Shown piece by piece: positions 10,436 to 21,597 of a stretch of 64,000 bases of DNA (its first letter is position 1; each line of letters starts with the position of its first letter). The position numbers and the translations under genes were made by a program. Origin of the DNA: Pyrocephalus nanus (lineage: Eukaryota; Chordata; Aves; Passeriformes; Tyrannidae). The stretch covers positions 29,928,977-29,992,976 of the forward strand of contig CM076259.1 of the NCBI GenBank assembly GCA_038380795.1, written 5' to 3'. The notes beneath the pieces were generated by a model. That model was not told the DNA's origin and searched no databases. It saw only the letters and a program-made list of their open reading frames with translations.

Positions 10436-12161
10436 TGTTTTACAGGTGGGTAGATCTGCACCAAAATCTTGAGGAAGCCAAGCAGTGCATTACCAGTTGC
10501 TGGAAGGAAAGTAGATTACTTTTGCCTTTCAATGTACTTATTTGTTCACCGCATGTAGGTACAGCTGAGTCATCAAAAACTGAAAAACAGTTCTCAAGGC
10601 GCAAGTCTATAAGAAGCCAAAACCATGCACAGACGTGGACATGTACCACACAACCCACCTCATCACGCAGAAAAGTGTCCAACCAGTGTCAGATGGGCTG
10701 TAACCCTTAAATGCACACTTGTGTAAATATTTTAATATGCTTTGCAATATATTTTGACACCAGGCAGTGAAGAATGAGTCTGCTTTGTTTGCAGCAGTAA
10801 GCAGAACCTGTGGGCATGCTATGGTTTCGGTTCTTAAGAAAGATAATTTCAAAATCACACAGACAAACACCCATATAAGAAAATAGAAAGGTGAAACACA
10901 GTAAGCCATCAACTTTTGCCAAAACTCCACAGTGAGTTTTGAATATGAATTAGATCTGGACATGAACACAAATACACACACATACATACATAGACCTTAT
11001 ATTCATATACTTAGCGATATGTATGTATGTGCATTTGATTTTAAAACTTCCTGAATAATTTTTCAAGGACAAGTCACAGCATAGACTCTTAAACCTGGCA
11101 AAAATAAAAAATAAAAAAATAAAATAAAATAAAAAATAAAAAAAGGTGGATAAACAGAAAATGAGGGAAAAGTAGGATTATTGTTTGAATTTGGATAAAG
11201 AACTACTATATAACTATCAGTTTTAAAACTTTGTGTACCCTCTTGGCTTAAAATACTCTTGGCTGAATATGAGGAGCAGTAGGGGTTTTTTTTGAATAAC
11301 CATCTAACCCTTTGCAGCCAGGCACAGAGATAGCAAAGCCACAACAGGCTCCCCGCTCTCTGCAGTGTTACCCCACGGCTTAAAAAGCTTTACTGATCCC
11401 AGCAAATTTGTACTCTAAAAATAGCAGGCCCATTACATCAGCTTACCTGTTCAATACTGGAAAATTACTTTTACGCTGGATCCTCAGCCACCGAGACACG
11501 CAACGCAGGGCACTGCAATGCAGTGTGTGCTGTAAATGCACTCACAGGTCCTCTAGCCCGATGGAGGGAGACCTCCAGAAGGAGTCACCCACTAGCAGAG
11601 CAGCTTCTCAGCAGTGGCTATCCTTGTATGTGGGTACCACCACAAGGATAAGTGATGCACAGTCAGCTTCCCCTGCTTTGGTACCCACCTCCATCAACTT
11701 CTTGTGTGCATGAGCCATTCCAGCTGGGTGGGTGCTCTGGGACCCTCTATGCCTTGTCAAAATCTTCCTAGGTCACTTTTGGTGAAGGCCATCCTTCTCC
11801 TGAGGGTTTCACAACTTGAAGATCTTGCAGAGGTCCAAGGCTGCCTCACACTGAACTGTTCTTAGTGCAGAGATGTACTCCTAACTTACTAATTGTAGGG
11901 ATGGCATCTTAAAGCTCTGCCCTTGGATTAGTGGGATTTAGCTCCTGGGATCTGCCCCTGCAGAACAGCTCCTTAAGTCTCTGCAGCTCAGGAGAGATGG
12001 CTCCTCTTCTGCCTTATAAGCAGGTGAGAAAAGAGCTATTTTAGGTTTGGGGTAAGTGGAATATTTGATTTTTTGGCTTTACCATTCTGCTGATGTGTTA
12101 TATTCTCCTTTTTACTGTTTTTTCCTTTGTACCCATCATGACACACACTTGCATCAAAGAC
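10436..12161. other. Upstream region of the cyclase gene (5' flank or first intron)
   Basis: No coding sequence was recognised. On the minus strand a possible 3' splice site (GGTGCAG) ends at 10456, 20 nt before the ATG. A good donor (CAG/GTAAGC) lies at 11441-11449, so a non-coding first exon above 11447 is possible. An (AAAAT)-type A-rich low-complexity run occupies 11101-11144. A short CA/TACA run lies near 10970-10995. No TATA box or CpG island is evident at an obvious place. Confidence 0.5.
11101..11144. repeat. A-rich (AAAAT)n low-complexity run
   Basis: The run consists of AAAAT and AAAAAT units, 44 bp, in the cyclase upstream region. Confidence 0.9.
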
Positions 12162-12235
12162 TTCTTGGGGGTTGGACTGGGTGACCTTTAAAGGTTTCTT
12201 CCAAGACAAACTAATCTACGATTCTACAATTCTTG
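12162..12235 (+). repeat. CR1 3' tail, 74 bp
   Basis: GGGGTTGGACTGGGTGACCT, TTAAAGGTTTCTTCCAAGAC and the end ACGATTCTACAATTCT identify a short CR1 terminus. Confidence 0.8.
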
Positions 12236-15200
12236 GTTATTTTTCTGGGTCCTCTAGATACCTCCCTAGAGCTGAGGCCTCCAATGAACCACTCCAAAAC
12301 ACCCTGGAAATAAAACTTTCATCCTGCAGAGACCTCAGATGTCTCTGTGCCTGTCCTAGCTAGGGAGCCCCTTGCAGTAATTTAGCTGGGGTCAGAGGAC
12401 CAGCGCCTGCGGTCTAAAGGGAATAATTTGTGGTTCAACCTTCTAGCAGTGTTAACTTCAAGTAAATCATATAAATTATACACACGTAATTGATATGTGT
12501 TCAAGAGCAGTTCATAACAAATAAATGAGGGAAGCCCCAAAGACTTCAGATGTAATGGGGAGAGCAGCTCTCTCCATTAATTTCATCCATTTCCTCCCAT
12601 TCATTCATTTTCTCGCACAGGCCCAGATCCAGGAAGGTTCTTGGTCGTGTGCTTCATTGAGGACTGTTACAGCTCAAGATAGTCATCAAAGACTATCAAA
12701 TAGCTTCACCTTTGGAAAGTACCTAAAACACACTCTAATGCCAAGCCTAAACTTTGTAAAAAGCACTGCTTTGTATGCAACTAGTGCATTATGGTTTGTC
12801 ACTAGAAATAAAGTTTTTTCAGTTAGGAACCTTTTACTTATTATTTGAACCTGAAACTTTGATTTATTCATATACAGATATACTTATATCTCTATCCATA
12901 TATCATATGCTCACTGCTATCTCATTTCTTTCACTATAAACATTGGGCCTGCACAGCTTAATTCCACTTCAGGTCAGCAGTCACAAGGTCTCCTGGAGTA
13001 GCTGCAGAATTCCAGTGACTCACTTCTAGGCCATCTTTATAGCATTAAAACCTGATCTGTTGAAAAATATGTGGTCAGGCACACAGAAATGGAAGATTAG
13101 AAATTAACCTTGGTGGTCTATTCATTAATGTAATTACTCTGCCCTTAAGAAATTCATACATTTCCATAGCCAAGTGGGTGGAAAACTTTATCAGTGTCTC
13201 CCTTTTCTTTTGCTTCTTGTTTGTCAGTGAATGAAAAGGCCCTCCTGCCATCAAGTAGTAACTGTGGCGGTAATCCATAGTCCATAGGAAAAGCTGGTTA
13301 TCCCAAATGGCTCTGCCACATCTCTCCTTTGCTCAGGATATCCAGGACAGGAGATAACACTCCTCCTTCTGCAAAACAAGTCCAGGCAGTCCTCTCAGGT
13401 CCTGGAACTGCCTGATTGGTTTCAAGGTAAATCAAGCAGCTGAGACCAAAAAAACCCCCAAAAGTTATTTAGGCTATCCATCTGGCTGAAATTACCACTG
13501 AAGTTTAAAACCTTGCCTGTGTCTCCAAACCTTGTTTTTTTCCCCCACATCTAACAGCTCATCATTACTGCAACAACCACAGTACAGAGGAAAGATTTCC
13601 TTGCAATGCTGCATTGCTTGCATACCATCAGATTAATTCCCAGCACTCCTCATACTCACTGAAATGAATAACATAATATTTCCCATGAGATAGTTAAGCC
13701 ACAGCTGTATGGCTTTGCTTTTAATTTTTAGAGCAGGAGAGGGTGCTCTAATCTCTCAGTCTGACCTCCCACATCAGCCTGGCCAAGCAGCCTCCCAGGA
13801 GCTGCTGCTTCTCCAAGCTCTTTCAGCATCCTGGAAATAAAATATGTTTTGTAATGAATTATACCAGAGAGTACCCCTGAATAAAGCTGATTTAACTGGA
13901 AAACTTCAGCTGTCAGCAGAGAGAGACAGGGAAAAGGCTTGACTTCTGTTCTGCTCCCCCTGCAGAAAAGTCTCATATCTCCACTGATTATAGAAAAAAA
14001 TTGAGAGAGAACAGCATGGCAACGCTCACATTAGCCTTTCTGCACGTCCTCTAAGTCTTAATTAAAAGTTCCAGCCTTAGAAGATCTACCAGTTTCTTTT
14101 GTCTATTATTCCAACTGTTAATTTTCCTCAACATTAAAAATAACCACTTAACGTCTATTGTGTCTGGCTTCAGCTTCCTGCAACTGGTTCTCACTCTGCC
14201 TTTACCATAGAAACAAAAAACAGAAAGCACAAAAAATATCACCTCCCTGTAGACTATTTGCACACCATAATTAGCTCACATCCTAGTCATACTCTGAGCA
14301 AAATAAATAAAAAGCTCATTAAGACTTTTGCCATAGAGGATGCTTTCAGCATTCCATCCTTGCAATGCTCTTTCAACATTCATTTTTAATTTTCTTTCTT
14401 TTTGCTAAATTAAAACCAGTATCCATTAGTAAGCCTCACTCCTTAATGCTGAATATAGGGGTGGTGACATCTTCTATCACCAATTTGATTTTTCTGGACT
14501 TTAATTCTATAGCTCGGATGAACACAGTTGCAGAACCACTGTTTTTAAGCCCTTCTCTGCTCTCCTTAATGCAAACATCTGCCTTGAAAGTGTGGTGTGA
14601 ATTCTTCATTCCTAGCTTTACAAACCCATATGGTTTAGTGGGTGTTTCTAAAATATTTCCATTTAATGAGAGGTCCAGACCAATTTGTAAGTTCTATAAA
14701 TAATGATTTTTCTATTTCTTCAAGGTAATGAGTTTTTGAACTGCACTGGGGGGAAAAAATCACATCCCAGAGGCTCTACTAGAAAACACTACCAAAGAAG
14801 GGTCCTCATCTACTATTTTATGTCAAAATAGCAATTAGTCTTCTTTTAAATTTTATTATGATGCAGACACATTCACTGTATAACACTAATTTTCTCTTCC
14901 AATATCACCTTTCAGCAGGATATCAACTTATAGGTATTTAGGAAGACAGCATCACCACTTCACTTCACATGCCAGACCTGTGACTTGATCACAAAAATTA
15001 TGTAAAGTCAGACAGACAAGATTTATTATCACTCCAGCCTCACTGCCTGGCATTAGTCAACCTTCATCCTTTCATTTTTCAGAAGTTCCACTCCATTTTA
15101 TCCTTACCGTGACCTTGGTTTGCTTGATGTCAACCCAACCTGATCTCACTTTCTTGACTGCAGCACAGGAAGGATTTGATATCCCATGATTTTGGTGATA

Positions 15201-16047
15201 CTGGAATTTTCAGGAAGGAGTGTTCTGCTGTGTAATATTGTCCTGTTTTCACAGTGCAGTCAAGCATTTGGAACATCTTTTTCTCCAGATTGTCTGGTTT
15301 GCGTCAGACCAGCAACAGGTCATCCCTGAGGAGTCCTGTAGAGTCAAGTTCCAGTGAGTCCACTTCTTTCCCAAAATGGCTAGATTTATTTGATTTTCTT
15401 GGAAACCGATGTTGTAGCCTGTGACATCCGAAGTCTCTAGCACTGGCATCAGTGAAATATATGATGCTGCAGGTAGTTTGGATAGTCAGTATTAGTGCTG
15501 GCAGGAAACAGCCTTATAACACCAGATGAGATATTTATACATGTATTTATTTAGGCATCAAAACCTGAGTATTTAATTTGACAGCTTCATCTCCAGAAGC
15601 TCATTATACAGCAAGGTAGAGAGAAAAATTCCCCTTCCAGGAGATGTTTCCAAATCTCTTAGAATCCAGCTATGATTCAACCTAAGAAGTGGCTACTGTT
15701 CATCCTTTTTTTTTTTTTTTTTTTTTCCCTACCTGAGGCTTAGCAAGGCTGGACTTTAAATGAACAAGTTAAAGCCAGGTACTGAAGGAGATGAAAACTA
15801 AAAAGGCCCTTGCTCAAAGTGTTTAAATACTTTTTTCTTCAAATATGTCAAATTCAAAAAAACTTCAGACATGTCTGGATCAATGTCTGGATCAACCTTA
15901 GAAATTGCCGGGTGTCTTACCTGGGAATAAAGATGTCAAGCAGGTCTGTTTCATAGGCAGGGAAGCTGAAAGCAGATGAGTGTTTGATATATGGTTGGCA
16001 AGACTGGCCAGTATGAAGAAGCCTCAAAACCAGCCACAGCAGCTCAG
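12236..16047. other. Intergenic stretch, no gene recognised
   Basis: Several frames of 60-112 codons occur here, for instance plus-strand 14365-14703. None shows a known domain, splice structure or codon bias I would trust. A 21-T run lies at 15706-15726 and a 12-bp unit (TGTCTGGATCAA) is tandemly doubled near 15872-15895. The part from 14,000 to 14,950 is AT-rich. Confidence 0.5.
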
Positions 16048-16437
16048 TGTTGTGATTTCACCCCAGCCGGCAACCAAGTACCACACAGCCGCTCACTCAT
16101 TCCCCCAGCAGCAGGATCAGGGAGAGAACTGGAAGGGTAAATGTCCGCCCTATTCCTTCTTCTTCCCTCTCCTTTATATACTGAGCATGATGTCATATGG
16201 TCTGGAAGTTCCCTTTGGTCAGTTTGGGTCACCTGTCAGAGCTGTTTCCTCCAATGCACCTCCAACCTTCTAGTCATTGTGGCAGTATGAAAAGCAGAAA
16301 AGGCTTTGGCTGTGTGCAAGCACTGCTCAGCACTAACAGAAACATCACTATATTATCAACATTGTGTTTAGCACAAATCCAAAACACAGGCCCCCGCTAT
16401 CCACTGTGGAAAAAGTTACCCCAGCCAAAAACAGTAA
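16048..16437 (+). mobile_element. Solo LTR of a second avian endogenous retrovirus family, internally shortened
   Basis: It starts TGTTGTGATTTCACCCCAGC, with CAACCAAGTACCACACAGCC next. It contains GAGCATGATGTCATATGG, TTTGGTCAGTTTGGGTCACC and a GTGCAAGCACTGCTCAGCA block. It closes with TTACCCCAGCCAAAAACAGT. I recognise this order from an abundant bird LTR. The segment between GGAAGGGTAA and the ATGATGTCATATGG block is shorter than I remember for the family. No internal retroviral genes are attached. Ends are approximate to a few bases. Confidence 0.75.
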
Positions 16438-16580
16438 AGTCAGTGACAAATTACAATTTCATTGATGGCCTTAACAGAAAACCTGAGAGGAACAGCAACC
16501 AGGACACCAGCACTTGTAGAATTCAGGAAGCTTGTCATTCCTTGGGTATTTAAAAAATAAACAGCTTAAACACATTGCAG

Positions 16581-16655
16581 AAAAAAAAAAATCACCACAC
16601 AACAAAATAAACAAACAAACAAAACCAAACCAAACCAAACAAAACCAAACCAAAC

Positions 16656-16691
<36 letters not shown>
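16581..16691. repeat. A-rich compound repeat: (CAAA)n, (AAACC)n and 35-bp poly(A)
   Basis: The block begins with 11 A, passes through ACAAACAAAC units and AAACC/AAAACC pentamers and ends in 35 uninterrupted A (16657-16691). Confidence 0.95.
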
Positions 16692-16696
<5 letters not shown>

Positions 16697-17704
16697 AAGA
16701 AAAAAAATCACTGTAAATCTGGCAGACCACGATCTCTGGCAGACAGTGATGGTTTTTGGCCAGCCCTGCACACAGTAAATGGTAACAAGACTTCCAAATG
16801 CGTCAATGGACTCATGAATGGCTGACGTTTTCCATGATGTCTTACCCTGTGCTATGTTGCAAACTTTCCCGTAACCACATAATGTCACTAGAGCATTCAT
16901 CAGATCCTGCCAGATCTGATAACTGACATTTATCCCTAAAACAAAGCTTGAGTATGGCACTGAGTTGCATTTCCTTTAGACCAAGGCTTTACAAACTCCA
17001 TGCAGAAAATTACACTGGAATATCTTCTCACACCTTGTCTATAAGAAAATTTGTTTTCTTTTATGAGAATACCCAAATATGTAGCCATTATTTGGTGGTA
17101 GAACAACACAATTAGCATAATTTAAATGTTTAGAAACTGAGGACACAAAAGTTTAGCTGCCTACACTAGGCTGCATGAGGAATGAATGTGCTAGACCCAA
17201 AGCTTTATATTCTTTTTAGTGTGGGATGAAACAGGATCCAAGAGGTGTGTTGCTTCTGTTATAACTGGATACATCTATCATGTAGAACTTAGGCCAGCAT
17301 TTTTAAGGCAAGGTCTCTGCATGATGATATGCCAGATGTTACACAGATGATTATACAGGAACAGAGAAAGAGACTCCACACTGCATGTCCGTTCAGTGCT
17401 AAATCTCTTCTCCGTCAGCATCTTGGCTTCCCAGCACCAAACTTCTCCTGCTTAAGAGCTTTTCTGTTGTGACAGACACTTCGTATTTTTTTCCTGCAAA
17501 TTGTGCAATAATCTCTTATGTCCATACTTTCTAAGGCCACTTCATCCATATTTAGGAGTTACAGAAAATTAAAAAATCAATGAATTAATAATTAACTAAT
17601 ACAGACCATGAGCTAGGTATGAACTTTCCTGGGTAGATGGAAGGTCTTAGCAGGTAGCCTCCAGCAACCTGATGGCTTCCTCTCTTCTGCTTCAGTTACA
17701 TATG

Positions 17705-17736
<32 letters not shown>

Positions 17737-17737
17737 G
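17705..17737. repeat. (TAGA)n microsatellite, about 8 units
   Basis: Tetranucleotide repeats of TAGA without interruption lie just before a minus-strand CR1 terminus. Length variation between individuals is likely. Confidence 0.95.
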
Positions 17738-17742
17738 ATCTT

Positions 17743-18230
17743 CAGTTCATAGAGTCATAGAATCACAAAATGGTTTGGGTTAGAAGGGGCCTTAAAGATC
17801 ATCTCATTCCAACCCCCCTACCATGGACAGGAACACCTTCTACTAGACCAGTTTGCTCAGAGCCCCATCTAGCCTGGCCTTGAACACTTCCAGGGAAGGG
17901 GCATCCACAGCTTCTTAGTGTAACCTGTTCCAGTGCCTCACCATGCTCACAGGGAAGAATTTCTTCCTAATCTATAAACTAATCTCTGTCAGTTTGAAGA
18001 CATTTCCCTCTGTCCTATCATTCCATGCCCTTCTCGAAAGTACCTCTCCATGTCCCTTATAGCCCCTTTAGTACTGGAAGATGCTCTGAAGTCACCACAG
18101 AGCCTTCTCTTCCCTCAGGTGAACAGCCCCAACTCTCTCAGCCTGTCTTCAAGGGAGAGGTGCTCCGGCCCTTTGACAACCTTTGTGACCGCCCCCCTGG
18201 ACCCACTCCAACAGGTCTACATCCTTCTTG
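17743..18230 (-). repeat. CR1 LINE fragment, about 490 bp
   Basis: Reading the plus strand gives the reverse complement of a CR1 3' end: TCATAGAGTCATAGAATCAC, GGTTTGGGTTAGAAGGGGCC, GATCATCTCATTCCAACCCC. The usual CR1 series follows, including TTGAACACTTCCAGGG and AACAGCCCCAACTCTCTCAG. It is one of the two longest minus-strand CR1 copies here, with an intact 3' terminus and a truncated 5' end. Confidence 0.92.
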
Positions 18231-18322
18231 TGTATATATAAATATATACAAATATATATCTAAATATACCTATAAGAAGAACACACACACACACATACAT
18301 ACACACACATATATATATATAA
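18231..18322. repeat. AT-rich and (CA)n/(TA)n microsatellite block
   Basis: TATATA and AAATATA tracts are followed by about eight CA units, TACA repeats and (TA)n. The block abuts the truncated 5' side of the CR1 copy. Confidence 0.9.
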
Positions 18323-21151
18323 AGAATGTTTGTGTATATATTATCTGGCAATGTGCAGAGATAGGTTTGCATTGCTTGTGAAAGGAGAGTCACTGCCTTT
18401 CTTCAGCCCAGCTCTGTTGAGTCCCTGCAAAGTCCTCTCCCGTGAAAACCCCATGGTTTGTCCCAGCCTTCCCTCTAATCCCCTCCATATCCACAGGGTT
18501 GGACCAGTGCCTGCTCAGTCTACTGGAACTTAACTGGCCCTATTTCAGACTAATAGAAAATCTAATCTGCAGAAATTTCTACTAGGATTTTTTAAAACTG
18601 TATTTAAAGCCTTTCTGAAGACACTCGCTCTCTGAAGAAAATATTTCCATTGTTTCCAGAGCCTGAACAAAACTTAGTGAAGGTGAATGTACCTAGTTTC
18701 TGAGCGTACCTATATTTTAGTGCCAATTAATTGTCATTTATAAAGACAATCCTTGACATGACTATTTCCAGGGGACATTCAAATCACATGAATGGTTGCA
18801 GATGGTTATTTTGTAGTGCCGCTCCAATTCAGTTGACCCAGCTGGAGTAACACATCTGTTAAACACATGCTTTAGTTCTTCAGCAAAGACCAGAGATAAC
18901 AGAGCAAAATATACCCCAATGCCACTTTTTCTTTGTGTCCTGGGGTTGTATAAGCAATCAGTCCTAACTTCCCTCCAAACAGCAATACCTGCAGTTCAAC
19001 TAACCACAGAAAGGAGAATAAAAATAAAATAAACAATTGCTCTTATCTATCTTCATGCCAACAGTGTGATTTTTTTAAATGGAATTATAATTTAATGAAG
19101 ATGTTGAAAGAAGCAAGACAAAGGATAAATCCCAGTGTAAACATTGCCGTATTTCAAACATGCTGCCTGCAGGAGTCCCAAACAAGCCCCCAGGTATTAA
19201 TCCCTTCATCTGAAACATGCACATCCAGGCTAACACCTCACTAAGTCCCCATTAGCTGCTGCTGCACAGCATGGTATTCTATAACAGGGCAAGTGCAGAA
19301 TGCCCTCAAAGAGAAGAAGAGAAAAACAGACCAAAACTATTGGTGAAAATAAGCACTGATCCAGAAGACAGACAGACATTTTTAAATACCAGCAGCCTGC
19401 CGTGTCCTGGTATAGCTTTTCAGGGTGGCCATCACGAACGGTGCCTTTCAGAGCAGTGAGACAAATGAACAGTGTGCTCTCCTTGGAAAAGAAAAACCTT
19501 CAGAGAAATTTAAGTTTAAGCCAGAGCATTGACAGTTGGGGATCAGCATGGCATTGCTGCATTTCATGGAGCAACTTATTTCAGCCAGGATGAAGAGAGG
19601 AAGAGTCCCAAGAGCTGCAGCTCCACTTCTTCTCTGGTGCCCATTTAAGGGAATTGATAATATCTTTGTCTCTTTGGATGTGAAAGTGTCTCTGCTCATT
19701 AAAATTCCCTGATGACCTACATCTCCTAAGCTGATAATGATAAGCCTCTCAGGCTGACGGTGTGTTGCTCTGTTACCTCCAGCGCTGTTGTGCATGGGTG
19801 GCAGACACAAGACACAGGCAGTCATTGCTGAGAGCTCTGCAAGCCAGCATGGAAATCTTGAATACTCAGAGCTATGGGAGAAGAAGAGAAACATCCAGGT
19901 CGGGAGAAGCAAGGAACTACCAGGCTTGCAGAGTAACATGGAAGTCTGTGGGCATCTATAGAGAGACCTGCAGGGAGATTTATGAGAGGTGGGTCAGAAA
20001 AGCCCCATCCTAAACTGTCTGGGGCTCTGATGGGCTGTATCTGACTTTCCATGGTTTCAGCTTCATTAGCCTTTGCTTCCCATCAGAGACCAAGAGATTC
20101 CACATGGATCTCAGCCCAGACTTCAACCCTGGTCAGGGAAGTCTCATTTGGTCTTTCAAACCAATGTCAAAGTGTCTTTGCCAGGCTTGCAATGCTCGGA
20201 GGTGAGCAAAACAGAACAGTCTGGTGAGAAACCGCTTCCCCAGGTTCTAGGACTGTCTCCTTCTCAGATGGATTCAGTAGGAGCAAGGCACTGGGGAGGG
20301 CAGCTTGCCTCTTCCTACTAGCACTGCCAGCATCATGCTGTAAAATTGGGACACAGCTGTTGTCTCCTTTCTTGTATCACTACCTTCTGCATCTGTCTCT
20401 AAAGCAGACCATGTAGTCTTATACAAAATGACACTGGAACCTGGATTACCTTTTCCCACATTTTAGAGAGTGCAAAACTCTTCCAAGCCTGCACCTAGAT
20501 CAGCATTATTCTGAGTGACTGAAGTATTGAGTGGATAATGAAGCAGGTGCAGCAAAGAACTGGCACTTCTACTTCTTCTCTAAGACCGTAGACATGTGCA
20601 AGCTGTGTTTTACCCCATATTGAGTAATTTATGCTGCTTTTCCTGAGCACTAGACTGTTTAGATGAGGATCTGCCAAATGATTTCATATCTAGCTGACTG
20701 GCAGGAAGGGTGTTAAGAAGTAGTGTAAATATGCCATCAGAATTCCATCTGGATAATATACATATTCTAATATATATTACAATACATATAATATCTACAT
20801 AATACATAAAAAATATATATCTGATGTAAATACTCCAGCAGTATTCAGCTGATGGAGTGAAGATGTTCATCCACAGCAGTATCAAACTCTGGTTTCTGGT
20901 CCTATCTCAGTCTCTGAGCATCATCCTCTGAGAGAAATCCAAAGAGGAGTTCAAGGGAAGAACCTCAATACAGTATTGTAAGCATACTACAGTGAAGAAT
21001 GTAAGGATATGCTTAACTGTAAGAATTAGCATTTTGCTGATGAAGCTCAGCTCCATGTATTGGATCTTGGCCAGAAAACACTCTAGCTGCGTTTCTGGGG
21101 ATTTCTGGTGGCTATTTACCAAGTAACAAGCTACAGTCAAGAGAAAATAAC
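18323..21151. other. Intergenic stretch, no gene recognised
   Basis: The longest open frame (minus 19448-19939, 163 codons) has no domain or homology I recognise. The underlying DNA around 19,620-19,810 is unusually even in composition and may be conserved non-coding sequence. A TA-rich patch lies at 20755-20820. Confidence 0.5.
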
Positions 21152-21275
21152 CTCAATTTGCACTAGGGCAGGTTTAGACTCAGTGTTAGGAAAAAATTCT
21201 TCCCTGAAAGAGTTGTCAAGCACTGGAAAAGGCTGCTCAGGGAAGGGGTGGAGTCACCATGGCTGAAAGTGTTCA
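21152..21275 (+). repeat. CR1 internal 3'-region fragment lacking its terminus
   Basis: Diagnostic pieces are GGGCAGGTTTAGACTCAGTG, AAAATTCTTCCCTGAAAGAG, CACTGGAAAAGGCTGCTCAG and GGTGGAGTCACCATGGCTGA. The usual tail with ATTCTATG repeats is missing. Confidence 0.8.
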
Positions 21276-21366
21276 AACGCAGGTAATTGATGAAATACTT
21301 TGTCACAGGCTTTTTCTAAGACCATAGGCAAATTAATAAGGGTTTGTAGTAGCATATTTAACACTT

Positions 21367-21597
21367 TCATAGAATCATAGAATCGGCCAGGTTGGAAAGC
21401 ATCTCTAAGATCATCAAGTCCAACTCTTGATCCACTACCACCATCATTACCAGATTATGGCACTAAGTGCCACATCCAGTCTCTTCTTAAATACCTCCAG
21501 AGACGGAGAATCTACCACTTCCCTGGGCAGCCCATTCCAGTGCCTGATTACCCTCTCTGTAAAGAATTTCTTACTAAGATCATTTCACCCATCCAGC
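21367..21597 (-). repeat. CR1 3' fragment
   Basis: The plus strand reads TCATAGAATCATAGAATCGG, CAGGTTGGAAAGCATCTC, AAGATCATCAAGTCCAACTC, then CCACTTCCCTGGGCAGCC and ATTTCTTACTAAGATC. It is a reverse-complement CR1 terminus from a Y-like subfamily, pointing towards the plus-strand fragment 92 bp to its left. Confidence 0.9.

Larger units (their letters stand above)
16438..17742. other. Intergenic stretch with A-rich simple repeats
   Basis: Besides the (AAACC)n/poly(A) block at 16581-16691 and a (TAGA)n run at 17705-17737, the sequence is unique-looking. A 122-codon frame on the minus strand (16592-16960) runs straight into the poly(T) tract and shows no recognisable domain. No gene is supported. 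Confidence 0.5.

Noticed and set aside
12013..12020. CTTATAAG as a TATA box for the cyclase gene
   Set aside because: It lies upstream of the suggested photoreceptor sites rather than between them and the exon, and nothing else supports a start there.
16592..16960. 122-codon minus-strand open frame ending in a Phe-rich and Trp-Phe-Gly-Leu-Val stretch
   Set aside because: The unusual end is translation of the A-rich simple repeat; the remainder has no recognisable family.
19448..19939. 163-codon minus-strand open frame
   Set aside because: No recognisable domain, homology or splice context; it is of a length expected by chance in 64 kb.
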